Assembly (NCBI RefSeq): GCF_014076415.1
Contig: NZ_CP043568.1
Span: 3,782,001-3,846,000 of the forward strand
Source of the DNA: Comamonas testosteroni
GTDB taxonomy: Bacteria > Pseudomonadota > Gammaproteobacteria > Burkholderiales > Burkholderiaceae_C
Length of the DNA stretch: 64,000 nt
Direction of reading: 5' to 3'
The position numbers were made by a program, and so were the translations under genes. The notes under the pieces were generated by a model, which did no database searches, was not told the origin of the DNA, and saw only the letters and a program-made list of their open reading frames with translations. Numbering within the stretch: the stretch's first letter is position 1; every line of letters starts with the position of its first letter. Of this stretch, positions 1-9,734 are shown piece after piece.

Positions 1-482
1 GTTACCGAGCCAGGAGCCTCCAGCCAGACCAGCTTGGTGGCTGGCGTGATCTTGGCCGCCAGATCTTCGACACTCATGGGGTCGTAGTACCGATGGCGAA
101 TGCCGAAATGGGCCAGCTCGCCCTCGGTCAGCGTCTTGTTGGGACCGTATACGTTATCGGGCAGCAGCACCTCGTCGCCCGTCCTGAGCAGCGCCAGCGA
201 CACCGTGGCAATCGCGGCCAGGCCGCTGGGTACCAGCAGGCATTGCAGACCACCCTCCAGCGATGCCAGACGTTCTTCCAGGGCATAGGTCGTGGGCGTG
301 CCATGCAGGCCGTAGGTGTAGCTGCTCTTGTCCAGCCAGCGGCGCTCGCGCATGGCCTGCACATTCTCGAAGTACACGGTCGAGGCCTTGTGCACGGCAA
401 GCTGCGGGCCTTCGAAGTCCGTGGGTGGCTTGTAGGGATGATGGATCAGGTGGGTGGAAAGCTTGTGGTCGGCTTGGGTCAT
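1..482 (-). CDS. metC: Cystathionine beta-lyase, N-terminal part (runs off the left edge)
   Basis: This is the first 160 codons of a PLP-dependent Cys/Met-metabolism enzyme; the rest, including the catalytic lysine, lies outside the window. The visible part has the family's early segment (AVHKASTVYFENVQAMRERR), the SYTYGLHGTPTTYALEERL stretch that lies over the cofactor, and the VPSGLAAIATVSLALLRTGD helix followed by DNVYGPNK. MetC cleaves cystathionine to homocysteine, pyruvate and ammonia in the cytoplasm. A gamma-synthase or another lyase of the same fold is possible, but the early motifs look most like bacterial MetC. The ATG at 482 is the first in frame. Confidence 0.8.
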   Translation of the reverse strand, partial: MTQADHKLSTHLIHHPYKPPTDFEGPQLAVHKASTVYFENVQAMRERRWLDKSSYTYGLHGTPTTYALEERLASLEGGLQCLLVPSGLAAIATVSLALLRTGDEVLLPDNVYGPNKTLTEGELAHFGIRHRYYDPMSVEDLAAKITPATKLVWLEAPGSV

Positions 483-566
483 GCCCTGATCTTAGTGCCA
501 TGCAGCCACAAAAAAGCCAGAGGGCTTGCGCGCTCTGGCTTCATGCGGGTTGGCGGCCTAGGAGTA

Positions 567-1076
567 TCAGCCGGCCTTCACGGTCAGATTGTTGTTGACC
601 GAGGTCACGCCCTTGGCAGCCTTGGCGATCTCGCCGGCCTGGGTCTTGACGGCTTCGCTGGGCACGGTGCCGGTCAGGGTCACTGCGCCGCCCTTGGTGT
701 CCACATTGATCTGCAGGGCGCTGATTTCCGGGGCCTTGATCAAATCGGTCTTGACGGCAGCGGTGATGCCGGCGTCATCGAGGGCAGCCCCCGCCTTGGC
801 TGCGCCTTCTTCCATCTTGTTGCCAGCCTTTTCCATGGCGGCACCGGTAGCTTCACCAGCCTTGGCCAATGCATCGGCAGCTGCATCGCCGGCCTTGGCC
901 GTACCTTCTTCAATCTTGCTGCCAGCATTTTCCGCAGCCTTCTCGGTCTGGGAAATGGCGGAATCGAGCTTCTGGCCAGCGGTCTTGTTGTCGTCGGACT
1001 TGCCGCAGGCAGCCAAGCCAAAGGCCAAGGCGGTAATGGCCAGAACTTGAGCGGAACGCTTGAACATAGTGGTCAT
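567..1076 (-). CDS. BON-domain lipoprotein with alanine-rich amphipathic repeats
   Basis: The 169-residue protein starts with a lipoprotein signal peptide (ALAFGLAAC, lipobox cysteine at residue 24). Residues about 35-105 form a low-complexity Ala/Lys/Glu region in which KAGxxxEEGxAKAGDAA-like units recur. A BON domain (ITAAVKTDLI...GAVTLTGTVPSEAVK) fills the C-terminus. BON domains bind membranes or polymers, and OsmY-like proteins of this kind are usually stress-related and periplasmic. The start at 1076 is chosen because it places the signal peptide at the N-terminus; the frame stays open far upstream, but that stretch is only a shadow of the next gene. Confidence 0.85.
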   Translation of the reverse strand: MTTMFKRSAQVLAITALAFGLAACGKSDDNKTAGQKLDSAISQTEKAAENAGSKIEEGTAKAGDAAADALAKAGEATGAAMEKAGNKMEEGAAKAGAALDDAGITAAVKTDLIKAPEISALQINVDTKGGAVTLTGTVPSEAVKTQAGEIAKAAKGVTSVNNNLTVKAG

Positions 1077-1252
1077 ATCGATTTCTCCCTTAATGCTTGC
1101 AAAAACATGACGGTCAACTGTAACGAACCACCATTTTGGCTCGGATACGAACTTTTCCAGCATCTCTGTAGGACAAATTTGTCCGAATTTGTGACATTTG
1201 ATTAATAAGTGTTTTCTTCTGTGATTTACAGAAACTCTATGCAAGCCATGCG

Positions 1253-2518
1253 CTAGTCCGCAACCCCTTGCATGCGCGGATGGCGCGCAAATGCCAACCC
1301 CAGCAGGGTAGCCAACAGCATGACGAAGCAGGCAAACAGACTCACGGCCAGCTTCACGCTCCAGTGGTCGGCAATCCAGCCCACTGCCATCATGGGCAGC
1401 ATGGATCCCAGCAGACCGATGGTCTGATAGCTGGACAACATGCCTGCCCGGTTGTCGGGCCTGGCAAGACGGCCCACCATGGTCATGCCGGCCAGCATGC
1501 ACATGCCATGCCCCAGTGCCGTCAAACACACGCCCAAGATGAACAGCAGCGCCGAGCGCATCTGCAGATTCAGCAGCAGCATGCCGTTGCTGAGCGCCAG
1601 CAGCGCCATGCCGGCAAAACCGCAGCGGTGCAGCGGCAAGCTGGCAGCCACCAGCTGAATGCCCGCAGAGACGAGCAAAATCACCGCAATGGCCGTACCG
1701 CTGACCGCAGGGCCGCTCCAGGGAATCATCTGCTGCAGAAACAGCGGCGCCATGGAGGCATACAGCCCGAATACGCCGAACGCCACGAACGGGTAGCCGC
1801 AGGTCAGTGCAAAAGCCAGGGAATCCTCGCGCACAGGCCAGATCAGCCGCGGCAGGCAGTCCCGCCAGTGCAGGCGGCCCGATGCCTGCCCCGGTTGGCC
1901 CGCGTCCTGCTGCACCGATTCCGGCAGCTTGAGCGTGACAACGCCCGCCACACCGATGCAGCCCAGCACCAGCGGCACCAGATAGGCCGTCGTCAAGGGC
2001 TGAGGCAGCCACTGCCCCGCCACGCCACCGATCAAGGGCCCCAGACCAAAGCCCAGCACATTGAGAAAGCTGGCCATCATGGCCACCCGCTGAGGCTGCA
2101 GATGGGTGCTTCCGCTGGCCGCCAGCAGTGTCAGGCCCGTGGTGGCGCTGATGGTGATGAGGCTTGATGACACCCCCACCATGAAACGCCCGACGATCAG
2201 ACTGGGCAGATTCCAGGCCAGCATGGAGATCAGGGTGCCTGCCAGCGTCAGACACAGGAAACACAGCATCACGCGCTGAAAGCCGATGCGGTCGGGCAGG
2301 CGCCCCAGAAACAGCAGGGCGCACAGGCCACCGCACATATAGAGCACATAGATCAGCGAGATATCGCTGGGCCGCAACTGCCAGGCTTGCTGATAGAGCG
2401 CATAAAGCGGACTGATCAGCGCCGCCCCCAGCACTCCCACCACCAGGCCGAAGCCCACCCACCAGACCGAGACCTGTGCCGTTGTGGCACCGGCCTGCCA
2501 TGTATTGCTTTGCGACAT
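1253..2518 (-). CDS. MFS transporter, 12 membrane segments
   Basis: The 421-residue protein is hydrophobic throughout and fits the major facilitator fold. The conserved loop between segments 2 and 3 reads LGRLPDRIGFQRVML, a version of the GRxxDRxGRR motif. The middle loop (about residues 205-225, LPESVQQDAGQPGQASGR) is hydrophilic, and the second half repeats the six-helix pattern. This type is usually a drug or metabolite exporter, but nothing here fixes the substrate. It is divergent from the patatin gene, with about 280 bases between the two starts. Confidence 0.8.
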   Translation of the reverse strand: MSQSNTWQAGATTAQVSVWWVGFGLVVGVLGAALISPLYALYQQAWQLRPSDISLIYVLYMCGGLCALLFLGRLPDRIGFQRVMLCFLCLTLAGTLISMLAWNLPSLIVGRFMVGVSSSLITISATTGLTLLAASGSTHLQPQRVAMMASFLNVLGFGLGPLIGGVAGQWLPQPLTTAYLVPLVLGCIGVAGVVTLKLPESVQQDAGQPGQASGRLHWRDCLPRLIWPVREDSLAFALTCGYPFVAFGVFGLYASMAPLFLQQMIPWSGPAVSGTAIAVILLVSAGIQLVAASLPLHRCGFAGMALLALSNGMLLLNLQMRSALLFILGVCLTALGHGMCMLAGMTMVGRLARPDNRAGMLSSYQTIGLLGSMLPMMAVGWIADHWSVKLAVSLFACFVMLLATLLGLAFARHPRMQGVAD

Positions 2519-2802
2519 TTGCTGCCTCTTGATCGTGCCAGGCCTGCGACAGGGACAGAGCGGACAGGGCGGACAGGCGTTCGTCCTGCCGCGCCGTCAG
2601 AGCGTGCCGGCTACTTGCTTGTAATGAGAACATTGTCTGCAAAGCCGCATCGGCACACATAGGCCAAACAAAGGATACATGTCCCAAACTATTTGCCATC
2701 AAGCACAGGAAGCTATGCTTTTTGACGATCAAAACCAGTACGTCAACGCATCAAACACCCGTCGCTATACTTTGCGCCCTAATGACAGCAGGATTTCCCG
2801 GC

Positions 2803-3834
2803 ATGCGCCTGAATGCTTTTTTGCGCCCCTTGGTCTGTTTGAGTCTGCTTGGCCTTGCCGCCTGCGGCAGCAATCCCTCCAGCCCCGCAGCGACACCCGA
2901 GCCGCCCACCGCAACCACATCAGCCCCCCCGATCAAGATCGGCCTGGCGCTGGGCGGTGGTGCGGCCAAGGGCTTTGCCCATATCGGCGTCATCAAGATG
3001 CTCGAGGCCAATGGCCTCACGCCCTCGTTCGTGGCCGGCACCAGTGCGGGCAGCGTGGTGGGTGCGCTCTATGCAAGCGGCATGAACGCCTTTGAGCTGC
3101 AGGAAAAAGCCGTGGCCCTGGATGAGGCCAAGATCCGCGACCTGCAGCTTTCTGCGGGAGGCCTGGTGCTGGGCCAGAAGCTTGAGGACTATGTGAATGA
3201 ACAAGTCCACCGCAAACCGCTGGAGCAGATGGCCAAGCCCTTTGTCGCCATCTCCACGCGCCTGGAAGACGGTGAACGCACGGTGTTCGCACGTGGCAAT
3301 GTGGGCCAGGCCGTGCGCGCCTCCAGCAGCGTGCCGGGCGTGTTCCAGCCCGTCACCATCGGCAAGTACCACTATGTGGACGGCGGCATTGTCAGCCCCG
3401 TGCCGGTGGATGCCGTGCGCAATCTGGGGGCCGACATCGTGATTGCCGTGGACATCTCCAACAAGGCCAGCGGCAAGACCCCGGCGAATATGCTCGGAGC
3501 ACTCAATCAGTCGATTGCCATCATGGGCCAGAAGCTGGGCCAGGCCGAGCTGGCACGTGCCGACATCATCATTCGTCCCAAGGTGCTGGACATCGGCCCG
3601 GCCGACTTCGCGCAGCGCAGCCATGCGATTGTGGAAGGTGAGAAGGCCGCTACCGCACTGATGCCGCAGATTCGCGAACGCATCGCCCAGCTGCGTGCCG
3701 AACGCGCCAAGGCCACTCAGGTAGCGCAGCAAAAGGCCGCCGAAGCCAGCTATCAGGACTGCCTGAAGCAGCGTTCCAGCCTTCAAAAGCTGTCCGGCAT
3801 GGTGGGCATGAGCGGCAACTGCGAAAAGCCCTGA
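2803..3834 (+). CDS. Patatin-like phospholipase, lipoprotein (RssA/NTE type)
   Basis: The 343-residue protein starts with a lipoprotein signal (LSLLGLAAC, Cys21). The catalytic parts are all visible: the oxyanion-hole loop GLALGGGAAKGFAHIG (residues 47-62), the nucleophile elbow GTSAG (Ser81) and the DGG of the catalytic dyad (Asp193). Enzymes of this family hydrolyse acyl groups from phospholipids; this one should sit on the periplasmic face of a membrane. The ATG at 2803 was chosen over the upstream ATG at 2722 because it puts the signal peptide at the N-terminus. Confidence 0.85.
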   Translation: MRLNAFLRPLVCLSLLGLAACGSNPSSPAATPEPPTATTSAPPIKIGLALGGGAAKGFAHIGVIKMLEANGLTPSFVAGTSAGSVVGALYASGMNAFELQEKAVALDEAKIRDLQLSAGGLVLGQKLEDYVNEQVHRKPLEQMAKPFVAISTRLEDGERTVFARGNVGQAVRASSSVPGVFQPVTIGKYHYVDGGIVSPVPVDAVRNLGADIVIAVDISNKASGKTPANMLGALNQSIAIMGQKLGQAELARADIIIRPKVLDIGPADFAQRSHAIVEGEKAATALMPQIRERIAQLRAERAKATQVAQQKAAEASYQDCLKQRSSLQKLSGMVGMSGNCEKP

Positions 3835-3851
3835 GCTGAACCTGCCCCATG

Positions 3852-3880
3852 AAAAAGGCCCGCGTCAGCGGGCCTTTTTG
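3852..3880. terminator. Bidirectional Rho-independent terminator
   Basis: A GC-rich hairpin (GGCCCGC-gtca-GCGGGCC) is flanked by an A run on the left and a T run on the right. It lies between two convergent genes, the patatin gene and the acyl-CoA dehydrogenase gene, and can serve both. Confidence 0.85.
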
Positions 3881-3894
3881 CAGCGCGGCGAGGC

Positions 3895-5754
3895 TCAGAA
3901 CGCCTCTTCCTCCATCCCAGCACAGGTCATGTCGCGCGCCTTGACCACCTGCAGCCAGGCGCCGATGCGCGGCAACTCGTAATGGAAGAAGTAACGCTGC
4001 GCGGCCATGCTGCCGCGATGAGCGGCAATTGCCAGATCCTTGTCCATGGCCAGTACGGCCAGCGCCACATCCAGCCAGATCCAGGCCAGTACCAGATGGC
4101 CGAAGGCCTGCATATAGGGCACGGCATTGGCCAGTGCCTCCTGCGGATTGCCGGTGGCCCAGGCCGCCTTGGTGGTTGATCCAACATCGGCCAGCGCACG
4201 CGCCAGCTGGTTGGCATAGGTGCCCAGCTTCTCATGCTGCATGGCTCGCTGGATGGTGGCATTGATGCGTGCAGCCAGCAGCTGCAGGCCCTTGCCGCCA
4301 TCCATGACGACCTTGCGGCCCAGCAGATCCATGGCCTGGATGCCGTGCGTGCCCTCGTGGATCATGTTCAGGCGGTTATCACGCCAGTACTGTTCGACCG
4401 CGAAGTCACGCGTGTAGCCATAGCCGCCATGGATTTGGATGGCCAGCGAATTGGCTTCCAGGCAGAACTCGCTGGGCCAGCTCTTGGCCACCGGCGTCAG
4501 CACCTCCAGCAGCAGCCGGGCTTCTGCCGCCTCCTGGCTCTGGCCGGTGTACTGCTCGTCCACCAGTCTTGCGCACAGCAGATTCAGGGCCAGCGCGCCT
4601 TCGCAATAGGCCTTCTGCGCCAACAGCATGCGCTTGACGTCGGCATGCTCGATGATGCGCGACTGCGGCCGGCTCGCATCCTTGCCGCCCTCGCCTATGG
4701 GCCGACCCTGGGGGCGGCTCTGTGCATATTCCAGACTGGCGTGGTAGCCCGCCATGCCCAGCATGGAGGCCGCCATGCCGATGGAGATGCGCGCCTCGTT
4801 CATCATGTGGAACATGCATTTCAGGCCCTCGCCGGGCTTGCCGACCAGATAGCCGATCGCACCCGCACCGCAGCCGTCCAGCCCCCCGCCATGCTGTCCG
4901 CGCACGGGGTATCTGCCTTCGCCGAAATTGAGCAGGGTATTGGTCGTGCCGCGCCAGCCCAGCTTGTGGTTGAGCCCCGCCAGGGCCACATCGTTGCGCT
5001 CGCCAGTCAGCCGGCCCTCGGAATCGACCAGCCTCTTGGGCACGATGAACAGCGAGATGCCCTTCACGCCGGCAATGGTCTTGCCGTCGGCGCCGGGAAT
5101 CTTGGCCAGCACGAGGTGCACGATGTTCTCGGTCATCTCGTGGTCGCCCGAGCTGATCCACATCTTGTTGCCCTTGAGGCGATAGCGCGGCCCCAGCGCA
5201 TCGCTCTCGTACTCGACGCCATCGGGCTCGGCGCGTGTGGCGATATCCGACAGCGACGAGCCCGCCTGAGGCTCGGACAAGGCCATGGTGCCGGCCCAGC
5301 GACCGTTGAACTCATTGGCCGCAAAGACCTTTTTCTGCCGCTCGGTGCCATGGGCCATGATGGCATTGGCATTGCCCGAGGTCAGCATGTTCGAGCCAAT
5401 GCTGATCGAGGCCGCTGCAAAAAAACAGTTGGCCGCCGCCTCCACGGCATAGGGCAGTTGCATGCCGCCCATCTCGTAGTCCTGGGCCGCGCTGAGCATG
5501 CCCGATTCGGCATAGGCCTCGCGGGCTTCATAGGTGCATTGGGGCAGGATGACCTTCTCGCCATCGAATTGCGGCTCCTGCAAGTCCACCGTGCGGTTGA
5601 AGGGCGCGTATTTCTCGCGCGCAATGCGCTCGCAGGTATCCATCACCGCATCAAAGGTATCACGCGAATGATCGGCAAAGCGTGCGCGACTGGTCAGGCC
5701 TTCAGCCTGCAGCCAGTCGTAGAGCAGAAAGTCAATGGTGGAACGCAGGCGCAT
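3895..5754 (-). CDS. Acyl-CoA dehydrogenase, DmdC/AcdB type with C-terminal extension
   Basis: The 619-residue flavoprotein belongs to the long acyl-CoA dehydrogenase class, with an N-terminal cap, the usual three domains and an extra C-terminal domain. Visible signatures are MALSEPQAGSSLSDI (FAD/substrate segment), YRLKGNKMWISSGDHE, the FHMMNEARISIGMAA helix and IQIHGGYGYTRDFAVEQYWRD near the end of the catalytic domain. The family includes 3-methylmercaptopropionyl-CoA dehydrogenase and long-chain dehydrogenases; the substrate cannot be settled here. The loop around residues 283-297 (RGQHGGGLDGCGAGA) looks longer than in relatives I remember. It heads a reverse-strand run with thioesterase, thiolase and FadB-like genes, so beta-oxidation is likely. 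Confidence 0.88.
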   Translation of the reverse strand: MRLRSTIDFLLYDWLQAEGLTSRARFADHSRDTFDAVMDTCERIAREKYAPFNRTVDLQEPQFDGEKVILPQCTYEAREAYAESGMLSAAQDYEMGGMQLPYAVEAAANCFFAAASISIGSNMLTSGNANAIMAHGTERQKKVFAANEFNGRWAGTMALSEPQAGSSLSDIATRAEPDGVEYESDALGPRYRLKGNKMWISSGDHEMTENIVHLVLAKIPGADGKTIAGVKGISLFIVPKRLVDSEGRLTGERNDVALAGLNHKLGWRGTTNTLLNFGEGRYPVRGQHGGGLDGCGAGAIGYLVGKPGEGLKCMFHMMNEARISIGMAASMLGMAGYHASLEYAQSRPQGRPIGEGGKDASRPQSRIIEHADVKRMLLAQKAYCEGALALNLLCARLVDEQYTGQSQEAAEARLLLEVLTPVAKSWPSEFCLEANSLAIQIHGGYGYTRDFAVEQYWRDNRLNMIHEGTHGIQAMDLLGRKVVMDGGKGLQLLAARINATIQRAMQHEKLGTYANQLARALADVGSTTKAAWATGNPQEALANAVPYMQAFGHLVLAWIWLDVALAVLAMDKDLAIAAHRGSMAAQRYFFHYELPRIGAWLQVVKARDMTCAGMEEEAF

Positions 5755-5770
5755 AGATTACCTATCAAAA

Positions 5771-5814
5771 CAGGCTGCAAGCGCTCTATGCACCAGAGCG
5801 AGCAGCTATCAAAA
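5771..5814. repeat. Palindromic intergenic repeat, family 2, copy 1
   Basis: An imperfect palindrome (gctgcaagcgctct ... agagcgagcagc) with a tatgcacc-like loop lies between the thioesterase and dehydrogenase genes. A related palindrome with a gatgcac loop is at 34049-34090. I associate this pattern with Comamonadaceae intergenic regions. Confidence 0.5.
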
Positions 5815-5826
5815 GAAGAGCATCAA

Positions 5827-6300
5827 CTAGGCGGGCGCGCCCTCGGGCCGCTCGGGCAGCACCGCGATCGTGCCCTGCGCCACGGCGCACAGCCTTTCCT
5901 GCCCGTCGGCCAGCACCACGAGCACCTCGCAGCGGCACACCGCCTGCGAGCGGCCGGCGTGCACGGCCTCGGCGCGTGCAAGCAGGCGCTCGCCCACGGC
6001 CGGGCGCAGGTAGTTGATCTTGAATTCCGACGTCACCACGGGCCGGCCCAGCGCGCTGCCGCCGGCATAGGTGAGCGCGTTGTCGGCCAGGTAGCTCAGC
6101 ACACCACCGTGCGCGAAGCCGTGCTGCTGCTGCAGTTCGCGCCGCATCGGCAGCGCGAGCGTGCAGCGCCCGGGCTCGAAGGCTTCCAGCGCGGCGCCCA
6201 GCAGGATGCTGAACGGCTGGGCCGCCAGCACCTGCCGGCCCATGGCCAGGAAGGCTTCGGGCGACACTGCGGCGGGCGCCGCGCCGGTAGCGCCAGCCAT
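5827..6300 (-). CDS. PaaI-family hotdog thioesterase
   Basis: The 157-residue protein has the hotdog-fold core of the PaaI/YdiI group: LQQQHGFAHGGVLSYLADNALTYAG around the catalytic helix (QHGFAHGG), then EFKINYLRPAVGERLLARAEAVHAGR. Members hydrolyse acyl- or aryl-CoA. The ATG at 6300 is preferred because it directly follows the thiolase stop at 6302, which suggests translational coupling; an in-frame ATG at 6345 would overlap the thiolase gene by over 40 bases. The role is probably release of CoA from blocked intermediates in the same pathway. Confidence 0.82.
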   Translation of the reverse strand: MAGATGAAPAAVSPEAFLAMGRQVLAAQPFSILLGAALEAFEPGRCTLALPMRRELQQQHGFAHGGVLSYLADNALTYAGGSALGRPVVTSEFKINYLRPAVGERLLARAEAVHAGRSQAVCRCEVLVVLADGQERLCAVAQGTIAVLPERPEGAPA

Positions 6301-6301
6301 G

Positions 6302-7477
6302 TCAGAGCACCTCGAACACGCCTGCCGCACCCATGCCGCCGCCAATGCACATGGTCACGCAGACACGCTTGGCGCCGCGGCGTTTGCCCTCGATCAGTGC
6401 ATGGCCCGTCAGGCGCTGGCCCGAGACGCCATAGGGGTGGCCCACGGCAATCGCGCCGCCGTTGACGTTGAGCCTGTCGGCCGGAATGCCCAGTTTGTCG
6501 CGGCAGTAGATGACCTGCACGGCAAAGGCTTCGTTGAGCTCCCACAAGTCAATGTCATTGATCGACAGACCCAGCTTCTTGAGCACCTTGGGGATGGCGT
6601 AGATGGGGCCGATGCCCATCTCGTCGGGCTCGCAGCCGGCCACGGCAAAGCCCAGGAAACGGCCCAGGGGCTTGAGGCCCTTGCGCGATGCGTATTCCTC
6701 GCTGACCACGGCGCAGGCGCCGGCTCCGTCGGAGAACTGGCTCGCGTTGCCGGCGGTAATCACCCCGCCGGGCAGCGCGCTGCGCAGACCGCTGATGCCT
6801 TCCTTGGTCGTGCCCTCGCGAATGCCTTCGTCCTTGCTCACGGTCACCTCCTTGGTGACCATGCCGCGCACCTTGTCCACCACGCCCATGACGGTCTTCA
6901 TGGGGGCAATTTCCGCGTCGAACAGGCCGGCAGCCTGTGCCGCAGCGGCTTTCTGCTGGCTGGAGGCGCCGTACTCATCCTGGGCATCGCGGCTGATGCT
7001 GTAGCGCTTGGCCACCTGTTCGGCAGTCTGCAGCATGCTCCAGTAGATCTCGGGCTTCATGGCAGTCAGCTCGGGATCGAAAGCCATGTGCTGATTCAGG
7101 TGAGGCTGCACGCAGGAGATGCTCTCCAGGCCGCCAGCCACCAGCACATCGTTCTCGCCCGCGATGATGCGCTGGGCAGCCAGCGCAATCGCCTGCAGGC
7201 CCGAGGAGCAGAAGCGGTTGATGGTCAGACCCGATGTCGTGACCGGCAGGCCTGCACGCATGGCGATCAGACGGGCGACGTTGCCGCCGGTCGTGCCTTC
7301 GGGCAGCGACATGCCCATGATCACGTCCTCGACCTCGGCACCCTCGATGCCTGCGCGCTCCACTGCCGCCTTGACGGCGTGGGCGCCCAGGGTGGGGCCA
7401 TAAGTCATGTTGAAAGCGCCCTTCCAGCTCTTGGCCAGCGGAGTGCGCGCGGTAGAAACAATCACTGCGGATGTCAT
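6302..7477 (-). CDS. Acetyl-CoA acyltransferase (thiolase)
   Basis: The 391-residue enzyme has the standard thiolase signatures: nucleophile Cys90 in [12 protein letters not shown], the [10 protein letters not shown] histidine loop near residue 345, and [17 protein letters not shown] near the C-terminus with the second catalytic cysteine. It should cleave 3-ketoacyl-CoA to acetyl-CoA plus a shortened acyl-CoA (FadA role). It lies between the thioesterase and FadB-like genes on the same strand, which favours a degradative rather than a biosynthetic (PhaA) role. Confidence 0.9.
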   Translation of the reverse strand: MTSAVIVSTARTPLAKSWKGAFNMTYGPTLGAHAVKAAVERAGIEGAEVEDVIMGMSLPEGTTGGNVARLIAMRAGLPVTTSGLTINRFCSSGLQAIALAAQRIIAGENDVLVAGGLESISCVQPHLNQHMAFDPELTAMKPEIYWSMLQTAEQVAKRYSISRDAQDEYGASSQQKAAAAQAAGLFDAEIAPMKTVMGVVDKVRGMVTKEVTVSKDEGIREGTTKEGISGLRSALPGGVITAGNASQFSDGAGACAVVSEEYASRKGLKPLGRFLGFAVAGCEPDEMGIGPIYAIPKVLKKLGLSINDIDLWELNEAFAVQVIYCRDKLGIPADRLNVNGGAIAVGHPYGVSGQRLTGHALIEGKRRGAKRVCVTMCIGGGMGAAGVFEVL

Positions 7478-7634
7478 GTTCTGTCCTTTGATTCTGGGTA
7501 TTTCCTGGCAAATCGCCGTTCACACAGCCCAGCAAATCGAAGATTTGCGTTGGAGACGAGGCGCGAAGCCGCAGGCAGTACGAGCAGTACGCCAAGGCCT
7601 CGCAACGACGTTTCAAGGTCTGTGTGCGCGGCGC
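7478..7634. repeat. Structured intergenic spacer between thiolase and FadB-like genes
   Basis: This 157-base spacer holds a perfect 7-bp hairpin (gcaaatc-gaa-gatttgc at about 7534-7550) followed by a stretch with short internal repeats (cagtacgagcagtacg). It looks like a dispersed intergenic element rather than a gene, but I see only one copy in the window. It may shape mRNA stability between the two genes. Confidence 0.35.
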
Positions 7635-9734
7635 CTAGCTGAACTGCTTGCCTTCGGCGGCCAACTTGGCCAGCAGCGGAGCAGGCTGCCAGAACTTGGC
7701 ATCGTCGTTGGGGTTCCGGGCAAAGCGGCCCATGGCCTGAACCACGTTGAACAGGCCGACTTCGCCCGCATAGTGCATGGGGCCGCCGCGCCACAGCGGA
7801 AAGCCGTAGCCGGTCAGATACACCATGTCGATATCGCCGGACTTGCTGGCAATTCCGTCCTCCAGGATGTGCGCACCTTCGTTGACCAGCGCATAGACCA
7901 GGCGCTGCACGATTTCCTCGTCGGAGATCTTGCGCGGCGTGATACCCAGGCTCTTGCGGTGCTCGTCGATCATCTTGGCCACCACCTCCGAAGGGATGGC
8001 ATCCCGCTTGCCAGGCACATAGTCATACCAACCCGCACCGGTCTTCTGACCGAAGCGGCCCAGTTCGCACAGACGATCCGCACTGGCGCTGTACTTCATA
8101 TCGGGTTTTTCGACATAACGGCGCTTGCGAATCGCCCAACCGATATCGTTGCCCGCCAGATCGCCCATGCGGAACGGGCCCATGGCAAAGCCGAACTTCT
8201 CGATGGCCTTGTCCACCTGCTGTGGCGATGCACCTTCGTCCAGCAGGAAGCCGGCCTGGCGCGAGTACTGCTCGATCATGCGGTTGCCGATGAAGCCGTC
8301 GCAGACGCCGGAGACCACGGCGGTCTTCTTGATCTTCTTGCCGACCTTCATCACCGTGGCCAGCACATCCTTGGCCGTGGCCTTGCCGCGCACCACTTCC
8401 AGCAGCTTCATCACATTGGCGGGACTGAAGAAATGCATGCCCACCACGTCCTGCGGACGCTTGGTAAAGGCGGCAATCCTGTCCACATCGAGTGTGGAGG
8501 TGTTGGATGCCAGAATCGCACCGGGCTTGGCCACTTCATCGAGCTGCTTGAAGACCTGCTCCTTCACGCCCAGCTCCTCGAACACAGCCTCGATGATGAG
8601 GTCGGCATTCTTCAGATCGCCATAGTTGAGCGTGGTGGACAGCAGGCTCATGCGCTGCTCGTACTTCTGCTCGGAGAGCTTGCCCTTTTTGACCTGGGCT
8701 TCGTAATTCTTGCGGATGGTCGCCACACCGCGATCCAGGGCTTCCTGCTTGGTCTCCAGAATCGTGACGGGAATGCCCGCATTCAGGAAGTTCATGGAGA
8801 TGCCGCCGCCCATGGTGCCGGCACCGATCACACCCACGGTGCGGATCTCGCGCACCGGTGTATCGCCGGGCACGTCAGGGATCTTGGAAGCCGCACGTTC
8901 GGCCATGAACAGATGACGCAGCGAACGCGACTCGGGCGTCATCATCAGCTGCATGAAGGCTTCGCGCTCGGCCACCATGCCGTCGTCGAATTTCTTGGTC
9001 GTGGCGTTCTTGACGGCTTCCAGGCAGCGCATGGGCGCTGGGAAGTTCTTGGACATGCCCTGCACCATGGTGGCGGCAAACTCGAAATAGGCCTCGCCCT
9101 GGGGATGCTTGCAGGACAGATCGCGCACACGCGGCAGCGGGCGGACATCGGCGACCTCCAGCGCCAAGGCCTTGGCCTCGGCCAGCAGCGTCTCGGCAGA
9201 TGCAGACATCTTGTTGAACAGGTTCTGGCCGGGCAGCATGGCCAGCATTTCGCTCATCACGGCCTCGCCGCTGACGATCATGTTGAGAGCGGCTTCCACA
9301 CCCAGTACGCGCGGCAGGCGCTGGGTGCCGCCGGCGCCCGGCAGCAGGCCCAGCTTGACCTCGGGCAGCGCCACGGCCGTGCCGGGGGCCGCAATGCGGT
9401 AATGGCAGCCCAGCGCCAGCTCCAGCCCGCCCCCCATGCAGACGCTGTGAATCGCGGCAATCACAGGCTTGGTCGACAGGTCCAGTTGCTGGATGACCGA
9501 GATCAGGTGCGGCTCACGGTAGGCATCATCCTTGCCGAACTCGGTGATATCGGCTCCGCCCGAGAAGGCCTTGCCGGCTCCGGTGATCACAATGGCCTTG
9601 ACGGCATTATCGGCCAGAGCCTCGCGCAAACCCTCAACCACACCTCGTCTGGTGGCCAGACCCAGGCCGTTGACCGGCGGGTTGTTCAAGGTAATGACGG
9701 CGATGGCTCCGTCCACTTTGTATTCAGCAGTCAT
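7635..9734 (-). CDS. Enoyl-CoA hydratase/3-hydroxyacyl-CoA dehydrogenase fusion (FadB/FadJ-like)
   Basis: The 699-residue bifunctional enzyme starts with a crotonase domain (residues 1-190; SGGADITEFG and MGGGLELALGCHYRIA form the oxyanion region). A NAD-binding 3-hydroxyacyl-CoA dehydrogenase domain follows from about residue 295 (VGVIGAGTMGGGISMNFLNAG is the Rossmann loop; IGNRMIEQYSRQAGFLLDEG and the C-terminal helical part come after). It hydrates trans-2-enoyl-CoA and oxidises the product to 3-ketoacyl-CoA for the thiolase downstream. Length and order match the betaproteobacterial FadB type. Confidence 0.92.
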   Translation of the reverse strand: MTAEYKVDGAIAVITLNNPPVNGLGLATRRGVVEGLREALADNAVKAIVITGAGKAFSGGADITEFGKDDAYREPHLISVIQQLDLSTKPVIAAIHSVCMGGGLELALGCHYRIAAPGTAVALPEVKLGLLPGAGGTQRLPRVLGVEAALNMIVSGEAVMSEMLAMLPGQNLFNKMSASAETLLAEAKALALEVADVRPLPRVRDLSCKHPQGEAYFEFAATMVQGMSKNFPAPMRCLEAVKNATTKKFDDGMVAEREAFMQLMMTPESRSLRHLFMAERAASKIPDVPGDTPVREIRTVGVIGAGTMGGGISMNFLNAGIPVTILETKQEALDRGVATIRKNYEAQVKKGKLSEQKYEQRMSLLSTTLNYGDLKNADLIIEAVFEELGVKEQVFKQLDEVAKPGAILASNTSTLDVDRIAAFTKRPQDVVGMHFFSPANVMKLLEVVRGKATAKDVLATVMKVGKKIKKTAVVSGVCDGFIGNRMIEQYSRQAGFLLDEGASPQQVDKAIEKFGFAMGPFRMGDLAGNDIGWAIRKRRYVEKPDMKYSASADRLCELGRFGQKTGAGWYDYVPGKRDAIPSEVVAKMIDEHRKSLGITPRKISDEEIVQRLVYALVNEGAHILEDGIASKSGDIDMVYLTGYGFPLWRGGPMHYAGEVGLFNVVQAMGRFARNPNDDAKFWQPAPLLAKLAAEGKQFS

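Noticed and set aside
93..1205. Long + strand open frame opposite metC and the BON lipoprotein
   Set aside because: It is a shadow of real reverse-strand genes in GC-rich DNA and has no domain.
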